DNA of 64,000 bases. Source: Oscillatoriales cyanobacterium USR001 (GTDB taxonomy: Bacteria > Cyanobacteriota > Cyanobacteriia > Cyanobacteriales > Microcoleaceae). How positions within the stretch are numbered: the stretch's first letter is position 1; each line of letters opens with the position of its first letter. Made by a program: the position numbers and the translations under genes. Under the pieces are notes generated by a model. The model saw only the letters and a program-made list of their open reading frames with translations. It was not told where the DNA came from and did no database searches. Shown here one piece after another: positions 44,945-54,230 of the stretch. The DNA lies in assembly GCA_001698425.1 (NCBI GenBank), contig MBRE01000037.1, forward strand, positions 1 to 64,000, given 5' to 3'.

Positions 44945-47476
44945 ATGATCATTGATGATGATGAATTAAGGAATGTTTTTAAAACAGCCAGCGAAGAACA
45001 TTTACAGAAACTAGATGACGGTTTTCTGCATTTAGAGAAAAATCCAAATGATGCTGCAAAATTAGAAGAATTGTTGCGAGAAACCCACTCCTTGAAAGGG
45101 GATGCAGGGATGTTGGGCGTTAAAGATGTATCAACATTAGCTCATCAGATGGAGCATATTTTGGGAAGTATTAAACGAGGTGAAACAGTTTTAACTTCCG
45201 AAATTAGCGATCGCCTTTCTGTCGGTTTAGAAGCCCTCCGTAAACTCGTAAACGAAGCTGTAACCGGAGAACCTTCTGGCATCAATACTTTTTATATCCT
45301 CGCTTCTATGATGGGTGCTGCCACCCCACAACAGGAAAATAGAGAAGCAGAAAAAAGCCAGGAAAAAGCAGAAAAAATAGAGCTAGAAGATAATGAAATT
45401 CCCACAAAAATACAGGCAGAAGAAATAGCTAATCAAAAAGTTGAAGAGGTTTTAAATGAAGAATCTTCTGCTGCTCAAGCATTAATTTTACCCGCAGTTT
45501 TAGCCGATAATTCTTTCCCATTACAGGCTAATTATGTCGAAACAAAATTAGTAGAGAATCCTCCACCGTTACCAACCAACTCAAAACCAACTCCACCCAT
45601 TCAAACGGCAAAAATTAATGATAATCAAGCTTATCGCATAGAAACTATTCGCGTTCCCACCCAAAATCTTGATGCTTTAATGACGCAAGCAGGTGAACTT
45701 ACCGTTACTAAAATTAGGCTTGCTCATCGACTGTCTGAAATCGAAGAAATTACAAATTTATGGGAAGATTGGAATCGCAATTCATTTCTAAATCGCTTTG
45801 TGCTTAACCAAGGAGAAAACCTACAAAACATGGCTGTAGACAATGCTACAATAGCGCAATTGCAGAAGTATCATCAATATACACAAGAACATTTAGAAAC
45901 CTTGGGAATTTTGATCAACCGTTTAAGAACAGGAGTTTATGAAGATACTGCCAGGTTAGATTTAATTGTGGGAGAAATAGAAGAAGATATTCGCACGTTG
46001 CGACTGCTACCTTTGTCTACTATTTTTAATATTTTCCCCCGGATGGTTAGGGATTTAGCGAGACAAGAAGGTAAAGAAGTAGAATTAATTATTGAAGGTG
46101 GCGAAACTAAAGCTGATAAACGCATTCTCGAAGAAATGAAAGATCCTTTAATGCACATGATTCGGAATGCGATCGATCATGGCATTGAGACTCCCGCAGA
46201 GCGCGAACAAAAAGGTAAACTACCTCTGGCTACTATTCATCTCAAAGGCTACAATACTGCTAATAATATCATAATTGAAGTCACAGATAATGGCAGAGGA
46301 TTAAATATCGATCGCATCAAACAAACAGCGATTAAACGCGGAATTTGTACGGAAGAAGAACTAGCCGCCATGACGATTAACCAAATTCAAAACCTAATTT
46401 TTTCTTCTGGTTTTTCCACTCGTACATTTGTTACAGAAGTCTCTGGTAGAGGCGTAGGTTTAGATGTCGTTCGTACCAATGTAGAAGCACTCAAAGGCAC
46501 TATTCAAGTAGAATCAAAGTCAGAAGTAGGATGTACTTTGCGGCTGTTACTAGGCACAAGTTTAGCCACCGCTCATGTACTAATTGTTGAAGTTAATGGC
46601 ATCTATTACGCCTTACCATTGGAATTTGTTCGGACAACTAAAGTGGTGGGAGAATCTGATATTTTTTCGATCGAAGGTAGAGATACTATTATTTTAGATA
46701 GCGAACCACTATCAGTTATTCACCTAGAAAAATTGCTAGAAATAGATCATAAATTATCTAAATTTTGGAATTATAATACAAGTCAAGAAAACAATATAGA
46801 CAGTAAAAAAATTACTCAACAATCAACTTTTAGCAATCAAAAACAAATGTTTTGTATTATTTTGAAAGTGGGTGATGCACAATTGGGATTGTTTGTGGAT
46901 GCTCTCATTGATGAACAGGATGTCGTACTTAAACCCCAAAGTAAATTGCTCAAGCGAGTTCGCAATGTTGCCGGAGCAACTATTCTTGGTACTGGCGAAG
47001 TTTGTATGGTGTTAAATCCTCAAGATTTGATTAAGTCTATACGAAAAAAATCAGGATCTATCGCCTCATCACTTAACTTAACTAATCAAGAAGAGAACAA
47101 TGCGATCGCTCAAAAGCAAGTTATTCTTTTAGCAGAAGATTCAATAGCCACCCGCACTCAAGAAAAGCGAATTCTTGAAAGTGCCGGTTATGAAGTAGTA
47201 ACAGCAGTAGATGGATTGGACGCTTATAATAAGTTAAAAACTCGTACTTTTGATGCTGTAGTTTCAGACATACAAATGCCTAACTTAGATGGTTTAGGAC
47301 TCACAGCTAAAATTCGTCAACATAAAGAATATGAAGATTTACCAATTATTTTAGTTACATCTTTAGCCTCAGATGAAGATAAAAAAAGAGGTGCAGAAGC
47401 TGGAGCCAGTGCCTATATCACCAAGGGCAATTTTAATCAGGAAGCATTGCTAGAAACCCTGAGAAGATTGGTTTAG
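44945..47476 (+). CDS. cheA: CheA histidine kinase with C-terminal receiver
   Basis: An 843-residue hybrid CheA. An HPt domain at ~1-115 has phospho-acceptor His in LRETHSLKGDAGMLG. A variable acidic linker follows. The dimerisation helices begin IRVPTQNLDALMTQAGELTV. The ATPase region has DPLMHMIRNAIDHGIETPAE, VTDNGRGLN and VSGRGVGLDVV. A CheW-like regulatory domain spans ~540-700 and a receiver domain ~718-840 (LLAEDSIATRTQEKRIL; VVSDIQMPNLDGLGL; ILVTSLASDEDKKRG). A single HPt and fused receiver is the plan of pilus/gliding che systems such as PilL or FrzE. It is followed by cheB after 74 bases. Confidence 0.94.
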   Translation: MIIDDDELRNVFKTASEEHLQKLDDGFLHLEKNPNDAAKLEELLRETHSLKGDAGMLGVKDVSTLAHQMEHILGSIKRGETVLTSEISDRLSVGLEALRKLVNEAVTGEPSGINTFYILASMMGAATPQQENREAEKSQEKAEKIELEDNEIPTKIQAEEIANQKVEEVLNEESSAAQALILPAVLADNSFPLQANYVETKLVENPPPLPTNSKPTPPIQTAKINDNQAYRIETIRVPTQNLDALMTQAGELTVTKIRLAHRLSEIEEITNLWEDWNRNSFLNRFVLNQGENLQNMAVDNATIAQLQKYHQYTQEHLETLGILINRLRTGVYEDTARLDLIVGEIEEDIRTLRLLPLSTIFNIFPRMVRDLARQEGKEVELIIEGGETKADKRILEEMKDPLMHMIRNAIDHGIETPAEREQKGKLPLATIHLKGYNTANNIIIEVTDNGRGLNIDRIKQTAIKRGICTEEELAAMTINQIQNLIFSSGFSTRTFVTEVSGRGVGLDVVRTNVEALKGTIQVESKSEVGCTLRLLLGTSLATAHVLIVEVNGIYYALPLEFVRTTKVVGESDIFSIEGRDTIILDSEPLSVIHLEKLLEIDHKLSKFWNYNTSQENNIDSKKITQQSTFSNQKQMFCIILKVGDAQLGLFVDALIDEQDVVLKPQSKLLKRVRNVAGATILGTGEVCMVLNPQDLIKSIRKKSGSIASSLNLTNQEENNAIAQKQVILLAEDSIATRTQEKRILESAGYEVVTAVDGLDAYNKLKTRTFDAVVSDIQMPNLDGLGLTAKIRQHKEYEDLPIILVTSLASDEDKKRGAEAGASAYITKGNFNQEALLETLRRLV

Positions 47477-47550
47477 CACTCAACTTCTGCTATAGTTATT
47501 TCTACATCCTGTCCCTGTACAACTAAAATACCCGCCTAAATACACTCCTA

Positions 47551-48627
47551 ATGCCTCCTATTCGAGTTTTGCTAGTAGAAGATTCTCCCGTCGTCCTTAT
47601 CATTCTCAAAAGAATATTTGTCTCGTCCCCAGAAATTGAGGTGGTAGGAACTGCTCAAAATGGTTTAGATGCCTTAGAATTGATACCTAAAATTCAGCCT
47701 GATGTGATCTGTACTGATTTGCACATGGCTCAAATGAATGGCCTAGAATTCATTAGAGAAGTTATGGCTAAGTTTCCGCGACCAATTTTAGTTATTAGTG
47801 CTTCAGTTCAAGCGGAAGATACTTATAATGTTTTTCAATTACTAGAAGCTGGAGCCGTTGATGTTTTTCCTAAACCTACGAGTGGATGTGCTTCTGATTA
47901 TGAACAGTTAAAATTAGAATTAACGGCTAAAATTAAAGTTCTTTCAGGAGTTAAAGTCTTCACGCGCCATCAAAGAAACAAGGAAGTAGGTACTCAAAGA
48001 AGCAATTACCAATCACTAATCACCCATCACCAATTACCAATTACCAATAACAAATCCCAAATTATTAAAGTTGTAGCTATTGGCGCTTCTACAGGTGGTC
48101 CACAAGCTTTGCACGCGATTATTTCCCAGTTTCCAGCTAATTTTCCCGTGCCAATAATTTGCGTTCAGCACATCAGTGAAGGATTTTTAAAAGGTTTAGT
48201 AGATTGGTTAGCCTCTGGATGTAAATTACCAGTTAAAATTGCGGCGGCTGGAGAATTACCGCAACCAGGGAATGTTTATTTCCCGCCAGAAAAGCGTCAT
48301 TTACAGTTAGATAAAACAGGTCGATTTATTTATTCTAGCGGGCTACCTTTAAATGGACACTGTCCTTCTGTAAGTGTGACTTTTAACTCAGTAGCTAGTT
48401 TTTACAGTCGATCGGCAGCAGGTGTTTTGTTAACAGGAATGGGGAAAGATGGTGCGGATGGGATGTTGTCGATCGCGCAAGCTGGTGGTTTAACAATCGC
48501 CCAAGATGAAACTACCTCCATAGTATTCGGAATGCCAAAAGAAGCGATCGCCCTCGGTGCTGTTCAACACATACTACCAATTAACGCGATCGCCCCCTTA
48601 TTACTCAGTAAAATCCTTAACCGTTAA
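47551..48627 (+). CDS. cheB: CheB methylesterase/deamidase
   Basis: A 358-residue protein with an N-terminal receiver (LVEDSPVVLIIL; VICTDLHMAQMNGLEF; KPTSG) and a C-terminal methylesterase. Its triad is seen as GASTGGPQAL (Ser), CVQHISEGFLKGL (His) and LLTGMGKDGADGM (Asp). The linker at about residues 151-168 is encoded by an STRR array (AATTACC/AATCACC units), giving SNYQSLITHHQLPITNN. CheB removes the methyl groups added by CheR, so the cluster has both arms of adaptation. It is convergent with the next gene, with a 4-base gap. Confidence 0.95.
   Translation: MPPIRVLLVEDSPVVLIILKRIFVSSPEIEVVGTAQNGLDALELIPKIQPDVICTDLHMAQMNGLEFIREVMAKFPRPILVISASVQAEDTYNVFQLLEAGAVDVFPKPTSGCASDYEQLKLELTAKIKVLSGVKVFTRHQRNKEVGTQRSNYQSLITHHQLPITNNKSQIIKVVAIGASTGGPQALHAIISQFPANFPVPIICVQHISEGFLKGLVDWLASGCKLPVKIAAAGELPQPGNVYFPPEKRHLQLDKTGRFIYSSGLPLNGHCPSVSVTFNSVASFYSRSAAGVLLTGMGKDGADGMLSIAQAGGLTIAQDETTSIVFGMPKEAIALGAVQHILPINAIAPLLLSKILNR
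48002..48056. repeat. STRR array inside the cheB linker
   Basis: Seven- to eight-base units of the AATTACC / AATCACC / AATAACA kind run through the coding sequence in frame, between the receiver and the methylesterase. The units match intergenic arrays such as that at 44880-44936. Confidence 0.85.
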
Positions 48628-48631
48628 CAAA

Positions 48632-49015
48632 TCAAATATTAATAAACTTACCCACAACCATGCGTAATTTTTCAGCATCAAAAGGCTTAGTTAAATATTC
48701 CGTCGCTCCCGCTAAACGGCCTTGTACCTTATCAAAAGCTCCATCTCGCGCCGTCAACATCACGATCGGCAAATTCTGAAACTGAGGTAAACTGCGTACC
48801 GTGCGGCAAAGTTCCAACCCATCAATACCGGGCATCGAAACATCCAATAACAACACAGATATTTGTTCGTGATAGATCAGTGACAAAGCATCCACCGCAT
48901 TATCCGTCACCAACACTCGAAACTCTTTACCTAAAGCTTGTTTCACCAATCCTTGCATAACGGCGCTATCATCCACCGCTAAAATTGTCGCGATTAAACC
49001 TCTACTTTCAGACAT
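48632..49015 (-). CDS. CheY/PilH-like single-domain response regulator
   Basis: A 127-residue receiver with AVDDSAVMQGLVK (acidic pair), LLLDVSMPGIDGLEL (phospho-Asp), IVMLTARDGAFDK (Thr) and YLTKPFDAEKLR (Lys). It has no output domain. Placed tail to tail with cheB, it could be the target of the CheA here or of one of the two flanking GAF histidine kinases. The strand change suggests its own promoter in the 416-base gap to its right. Confidence 0.92.
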   Translation of the reverse strand: MSESRGLIATILAVDDSAVMQGLVKQALGKEFRVLVTDNAVDALSLIYHEQISVLLLDVSMPGIDGLELCRTVRSLPQFQNLPIVMLTARDGAFDKVQGRLAGATEYLTKPFDAEKLRMVVGKFINI

Positions 49016-49431
49016 ATTTAACCCCCAATATCTATCCTGAAATCATAACAATCCTTAACATATCATCGACTTTTACTCTCATGCGATCGCTCCTAATATT
49101 CTGGTCTACAACACATTACCACGATAGCTTATATTAAATTATATTAATAAATTTAACACTTTGTAATCTTAGTCGAGAGGTCGTAGTTACAGCATCAAAT
49201 AATCCTAGAGTCAATCAGTCAAAAGTGCCACTAATCTTGTTGGGGATCGCTATCTTTAACAAGATTGGATCAACGCAGCGATCCATCCCTGAATTTGTTA
49301 TAATCTAATCAAACACCAACCAAAAATTAAATATTGACCCTCTTGCTTATCCCAAGCATTAAAAACAAGAGGTAGATTTTTAGTTAGAGGTACAGTCAAA
49401 AATTCAACCACTATCGCCAATTAATTATACA
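49016..49431. other. 416-base divergent gap
   Basis: This holds the promoters for the CheY-like gene (minus) and the large sensor kinase (plus). An AT-rich patch TTATATTAAATTATATTAAT lies near 49130. Inverted short runs around 49230-49275 (AATCTTGTT/AACAAGATT) form a possible hairpin. No frame and no known RNA was recognised. Confidence 0.5.
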
Positions 49432-52400
49432 GTGTTTAGGCTCGAAGACCTCCGTTTATATCAATTGCTTGACTCTGCTCCCGAAGCCTCCTTCGACGAT
49501 TTGACCCTTTTAGCTGCTCAAATTTGCCAAGCTCCCATCGCTTTCATTAGCTTTATCGACGCTAATCACCAATGGTTAAAATCGCAAATTGGGATTAGCG
49601 AGGGAACTGCACACCGCTACCTAGATTTTTGCGAACACGCTATCAGGCAAAATGCGATCCAACAAGAGGAAGAAATAGTTACACCTTCCTACTTATCTGA
49701 TTCAGGATCGGAAGTCGCAATACCTACGGCAAAATCAGTTTATGCCATTGCTCACAACCACCCTGTAATTATAGAAGATGTCACCTCAGAACAACAATTT
49801 TCTACCCATCCGCTAGTCACCTCTACACCCGGCGTAAAGTTTTATATTGGTATGCCAATTATTGCCCCAGAAGGCATAACTTTAGGTATTTTATCGGTCA
49901 TGGATTGGCGATCGCGAGAATTAACAGAAGATTCAATTAATGCACTTCAAATATTAACTCGCCAAGTCGCAGCCCAGGTAGACTTACGGCGCAAATTAAT
50001 CAACTTGGGAGGAAAAGTTCTTAAACTAGAAGATATCATCAACAACCGTAAACAAATCTGGGAGATCATACAATCCGAGCGAGACTTTTTTGCCGCCGCT
50101 CTCAATAGCGTTGCTGCATTAGTAGTAGTAATCGATCCTTGGGGAAAAATTGTGCGTTTTAACCACACCTGCGAACACATCACAGGTTACTCAATTTCTG
50201 AAGTACAAGGCAAACATTTTGGGGACTTATTTACATTACCTGAAAATTCCGAAAGTAAAACAAGTTTTGACCAGCAACTCAACAATAAAGAAGCCAGGAT
50301 TCAGCTACCAAAAAAGTATGAAAACTACTGCATAAATAGAGAGGGAATTTGTCGCTGGCTGGCTTGGTCAAACACAACTATTGAAGATGCCAAAGGCAAG
50401 ATAAAATACATAATTTGCACGGGAGTAGATATCACAGAAAGACGAAATGCTCTAGCTGATATTCACAAATCTCAGCAATTAGTTAACTCAATAATCGAAC
50501 ATATTCCACACATGATTTTTGTTAAAGAAGCTAAAGAATTAAAATTTGTGAGCTTCAATAAAGCTGGAGTAGAACTGGTAGGATATCAGCAAGGAGAACT
50601 GATTGGGAAAAATGACTATGACCTGTTTCCAAAGGGAGAAGCAGATTTTTTTACAGCTAAAGATCGAGAAGTTTTAGTCAATGGTCAGATGTTAGATATT
50701 CCTGAAGAAATCATCCACACTAAAAATCAAGGTTTAAGAATATTACATACCCAAAAAATCCCGATTTTTGATGAAACGGGGAAGCCGGAATATTTATTAG
50801 GAATTTCCCAAGATATTACCGAAAGCAAAAAATCCGCAGAAACGCTGCTGCTTTTAGAGCGCGCGATCGCGGCTAGTAGCAATGGAATTGTCATTAGTGA
50901 TAACACTCAACCCGATAACCCAATTATTTACTGTAACCCCGCCTTTGAAAAAATGACAGGCTATTCCTATGCAGAAGTAATCGGGAAAAATTGTCGATTT
51001 TTACAGTCTCCAGAAGGAGGTAGCGATATTGCTCGTCAAGAAATTCGCGATGCTTTGCGTGCGGAACGAGAATGTCATGTAGTTTTGAAGAATTACCGCA
51101 AAGATGGGAGTTATTTTTGGAACGAATTAACGATTTCACCAGTCCGAGATACCTCTGGTCGCCTCACACATTTTGTAGGAGTACAAACAGATATTACCGA
51201 TCGCAAACAAGCCGAAGAAGCACTCAAGCAAAGTGAAGAACTTTATCGCTTATTAGCAGAAAATTCTACAGACTTAATTTCTCGGCACACACCAGACGGA
51301 ATTTACCTATACGCTTCCCCAGCTTGTCGCGCTTTACTCGGATACGAACCAGAAGAATTAATCGGAAATTCAGCTTACCAATTTTTCCATCCTGAAGATT
51401 TAGCCGCACTGCAAAAAATCCGTTTCAACCCTTTAAATTCTAAAGAAATTTATACTATTAGCTATCGTATCCGCTGTAAAAATAATAGCTATATCTGGTT
51501 TGAAACTACCTGTCATTCCATTAGCGATCGCGATGAAAATGTGCCAGAAATAGTCGCAGTCTCGCGGGATATTACTGAGCGTAAACGTACAGAAGCTTCA
51601 CTCTTGGAGCGATCGCGCCTGTCTGTTTTAGAAGCTGAAGTAGGCGCAGCTTTAGGAGGTAGTGGGAATATTTCAGCAATTCTGAATCACTGCACAGAAG
51701 CACTGCTGAAACATCTTGATGCTACCGGCGCAGGAATTTGGACTTTTAATCAACAGACAAAACAGTTAGAGTTACAAGCTATGTCAGGGGTTCAGACTTG
51801 GGACATTCAAAATTTCTGGTATCCAGAAGAAGGAAGAAGGAAGAAGGAAGAAGAAAGAAGGAAGAAGGAAGAAGATATAGGGATGAAGAATGAAGCAGCA
51901 GCGGAATTATTGAGTCCGATCGCTCAAAATTCTGAAGCTTTATTGGGTGAGAATCCATCTCTAATAACTCCCCAGAATACATCACCTTTAATCTTTCCTG
52001 CTGCGGAAATCTCTCCGATATTTTATCCGTTAATCGTAGAAGAAAGGCTAGTTGGGGTGATGGCTTTAAGTCCTAGCAAACCTATGACAGAAGGCGCTTC
52101 ATTAGTGCTAGGTTGGGTAGGAAATGCGATCGCAGTAGCAATCGATCGAGTGAAGGCACGAGAAGAACTTTTAAGTCGCCGAGAAGGTTTGCTTTTCCGA
52201 TTAGCAAGTCAGATTCGCGATTCTCTCGATTTGAATACAATTTTAGGTACAGCTGTCAATGAGATTCGGACTTTATTGCAGATAGATCAATGCCATTTTC
52301 TTTGGTATTTACCCGGAGTATCGAATCTTTTTAGTTTTAGCATCACTCACGAAGCAGGAAATCCAGAAGTACCCCATCGGTTGTTAGAATATCCACCCGA

Positions 52401-53622
52401 ACAGGTGAAGGTACTGGCGATCAAAATTCGCGATCGCCAAATAGTAAGAATTGATGATGTAGCAACTGTATCTAACATTGACCCTCGAATGCGCGATTTT
52501 TTAATTAGTACAAAAATTTCATCACAATTGCTATTACCTTTGCAAACTCGCTCTGGTCAATTGGGCGCTGTAGTTTGCAATCATTATAGCGGTAAGCGGG
52601 AGTGGAATGATTCAGATGTAGAATTATTGCAAGCTGTCGTGGATCAATTAGCGATCGCGATCGATCAAGCAGAACTTTATGCTCAAACCCGCGCCGCAGC
52701 ATTAGCCGCCCAAACTCAAGCTTTTCACCTCAGCGATGCCCTACAGAATTTACAGCAAAAAGAAGCACAACTTATCCAAAATGAAAAAATGTCTTCTCTC
52801 GGTCAAATGGTAGCAGGAGTTGCCCATGAGATTAATAATCCAGTGAATTTTATCTATGGCAATTTGACTTATTGCGAAGATTACGTTAAAGAGATTTTAC
52901 AACTGCTACGCATTTATCAAAAACACTACCCTAATCCAGTTCCAGAAGTAGAGGAAATCGCCTCTAATATCGATCTGGATTTCATTGTGGAGGATCTGCC
53001 CAAAATTTTATCCTCAATGGAAATGGGTGCTGAACGCATCCGTCAAATCGTCCTCTCCCTGCGGAATTTCTCCCGGTTAGACGAAGCAGCAATGAAACCA
53101 GTAGATATTCACGAAGGAATTGAAAGTACCCTATTAATTCTGCATAACCGCTTGAAATCTAAAGGTAAAGATTCCGGCGTAGAAGTAGTCAAAGAGTTTG
53201 GAATTTTACCCCAAGTCGAGTGTTATGCCGGCCAGTTGAATCAAGTATTTATGAATATAATTGGGAATGCGATCGACGCTTTAGAAAATCAACCAGAACC
53301 TCGGACTGTAACAATTATTACTGGAGTGATAGTTGACAAAGAATTTGTGCAATCCGCGACCTCTAATCCTGAATTTGTAGTAATTCGGATTCAAGACAGT
53401 GGACCGGGAATCAACGAGAACATCAAAAATCGGCTGTTTGACCCATTTTTTACAACTAAACCTGTGGGTAAAGGTACTGGCTTAGGTTTATCAATTAGTT
53501 ATCAGATTGTCGTAGAGAAACACGGAGGCATCCTCAAATGTATCTCAGAGCCGGGGCATGGAGCAGAATTTTGGATTCAGATTCCAGTAAACCCACCATT
53601 ATATCTCAGACCGCAAAAATAA
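49432..53622 (+). CDS. Multi-sensor GAF/PAS/LOV histidine kinase
   Basis: A 1396-residue soluble kinase, starting at a GTG. Order: GAF (~1-190); PAS (~215-340); PAS (~345-465); LOV-type PAS (~470-595) with GKNCRFLQ (Cys521), then LKNYRKDGSYFWNELTISPV and FVGVQTDIT; PAS (~600-720); GAF (~728-905); GAF (~910-1085). The kinase core has EKMSSLGQMVAGVAHEINNP (His1132) and ATPase motifs NQVFMNIIGNAIDAL, IQDSGPGI and GKGTGLGLSISY. The GAF at ~728-905 holds an in-frame STRR insertion (EEGRRKKEEERRKKEED) where its paralogue at 36805 keeps normal GAF sequence. Expected to integrate several signals, one possibly blue light. The output partner is unknown. Confidence 0.9.
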   Translation: MFRLEDLRLYQLLDSAPEASFDDLTLLAAQICQAPIAFISFIDANHQWLKSQIGISEGTAHRYLDFCEHAIRQNAIQQEEEIVTPSYLSDSGSEVAIPTAKSVYAIAHNHPVIIEDVTSEQQFSTHPLVTSTPGVKFYIGMPIIAPEGITLGILSVMDWRSRELTEDSINALQILTRQVAAQVDLRRKLINLGGKVLKLEDIINNRKQIWEIIQSERDFFAAALNSVAALVVVIDPWGKIVRFNHTCEHITGYSISEVQGKHFGDLFTLPENSESKTSFDQQLNNKEARIQLPKKYENYCINREGICRWLAWSNTTIEDAKGKIKYIICTGVDITERRNALADIHKSQQLVNSIIEHIPHMIFVKEAKELKFVSFNKAGVELVGYQQGELIGKNDYDLFPKGEADFFTAKDREVLVNGQMLDIPEEIIHTKNQGLRILHTQKIPIFDETGKPEYLLGISQDITESKKSAETLLLLERAIAASSNGIVISDNTQPDNPIIYCNPAFEKMTGYSYAEVIGKNCRFLQSPEGGSDIARQEIRDALRAERECHVVLKNYRKDGSYFWNELTISPVRDTSGRLTHFVGVQTDITDRKQAEEALKQSEELYRLLAENSTDLISRHTPDGIYLYASPACRALLGYEPEELIGNSAYQFFHPEDLAALQKIRFNPLNSKEIYTISYRIRCKNNSYIWFETTCHSISDRDENVPEIVAVSRDITERKRTEASLLERSRLSVLEAEVGAALGGSGNISAILNHCTEALLKHLDATGAGIWTFNQQTKQLELQAMSGVQTWDIQNFWYPEEGRRKKEEERRKKEEDIGMKNEAAAELLSPIAQNSEALLGENPSLITPQNTSPLIFPAAEISPIFYPLIVEERLVGVMALSPSKPMTEGASLVLGWVGNAIAVAIDRVKAREELLSRREGLLFRLASQIRDSLDLNTILGTAVNEIRTLLQIDQCHFLWYLPGVSNLFSFSITHEAGNPEVPHRLLEYPPEQVKVLAIKIRDRQIVRIDDVATVSNIDPRMRDFLISTKISSQLLLPLQTRSGQLGAVVCNHYSGKREWNDSDVELLQAVVDQLAIAIDQAELYAQTRAAALAAQTQAFHLSDALQNLQQKEAQLIQNEKMSSLGQMVAGVAHEINNPVNFIYGNLTYCEDYVKEILQLLRIYQKHYPNPVPEVEEIASNIDLDFIVEDLPKILSSMEMGAERIRQIVLSLRNFSRLDEAAMKPVDIHEGIESTLLILHNRLKSKGKDSGVEVVKEFGILPQVECYAGQLNQVFMNIIGNAIDALENQPEPRTVTIITGVIVDKEFVQSATSNPEFVVIRIQDSGPGINENIKNRLFDPFFTTKPVGKGTGLGLSISYQIVVEKHGGILKCISEPGHGAEFWIQIPVNPPLYLRPQK
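51825..51875. repeat. In-frame GAAGAAG/GGAAGAA STRR within the sensor kinase
   Basis: The same GGAAGAA heptamer class as 5074-5178 and 62921-63019 runs through codons ~798-815, coding Glu/Lys/Arg. It lies within a GAF domain when aligned by eye with the paralogue at 36805. Confidence 0.9.
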
Positions 53623-53706
53623 ACTCAAAATTAAAAATTTTAATTTTGTTTAGCAAAACCCTTGACACCTAGCGTGTAAATGTTAGAATGACAAAGGTTA
53701 AAGAAA

Positions 53707-53778
53707 TGGGGCGTCGCCAAGTGGTAAGGCAGCTGGTTTTGGTCCAGCCATTCAGAGGTTCGAATCCTTTCGCCCCAG
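53707..53778 (+). tRNA. trnQ: tRNA-Gln (UUG)
   Basis: Acceptor arms TGGGGCG and CGCCCCA pair over seven bases. The D arm is GCC-AAGTGGTAA-GGC. The anticodon stem GCTGG/CCAGC encloses TTTTGGT, giving anticodon TTG. The T arm is GAGG-TTCGAATCC. The discriminator is G and no CCA is encoded, as usual in cyanobacteria. TTGACA-like and TAGAAT-like boxes lie upstream (about 53663 and 53685). Confidence 0.97.
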
Positions 53779-53855
53779 TTAATTAGATTTAAACTTAACA
53801 GTATTTAAAGTTAACAGTTAACAGTTATTGGAAACATAACCAGGGAGTTAAAACC

Positions 53856-54104
53856 CAGGGCGGTTTCATTCTCCAAAAAACGAGGTTTCTGTAGGGGTAG
53901 TGCCCTGCGTACCTACCCCCTCACCAACCATCAAATGAGGGTTTCATATCAAATCCGTGATTCATCGGAATTATTCATCTCTCCGATCTCTCTCTGCGTT
54001 CTCTGCGTTCTCTGTGGTTAAATCATTCCGATGCAACCGGAAACAATATCAGACCTCTGGGCGGGCACGGGGGCACCGCCCCTACGGAGAATGAAACCGC
54101 CCTG
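53856..54104. mobile_element. MITE-like element with 19-base terminal inverted repeats
   Basis: CAGGGCGGTTTCATTCTCC at 53856-53874 is exactly complementary to GGAGAATGAAACCGCCCTG at 54086-54104. Inside lie nested pairs: GTAGGGG...TGCCC with GGGCACCGCCCCTAC, and CATCGGAAT with ATTCCGATG. TAAAACC sits at both flanks (53849-53855; 54107-54113, two bases out). No coding frame, 249 bases long. A non-autonomous transposable element is likely. Confidence 0.65.
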
Positions 54105-54230
54105 TATAAAACCCCCGATGGCTTTCAGATGGCAGTTGACACCAATAGCTGTAAATAAACAAATCGTGTCATAATAAGTTTTACTATTGTTATTCTTAAA
54201 TTAATTTTCTCGTATAATAGCCAGGGTATT

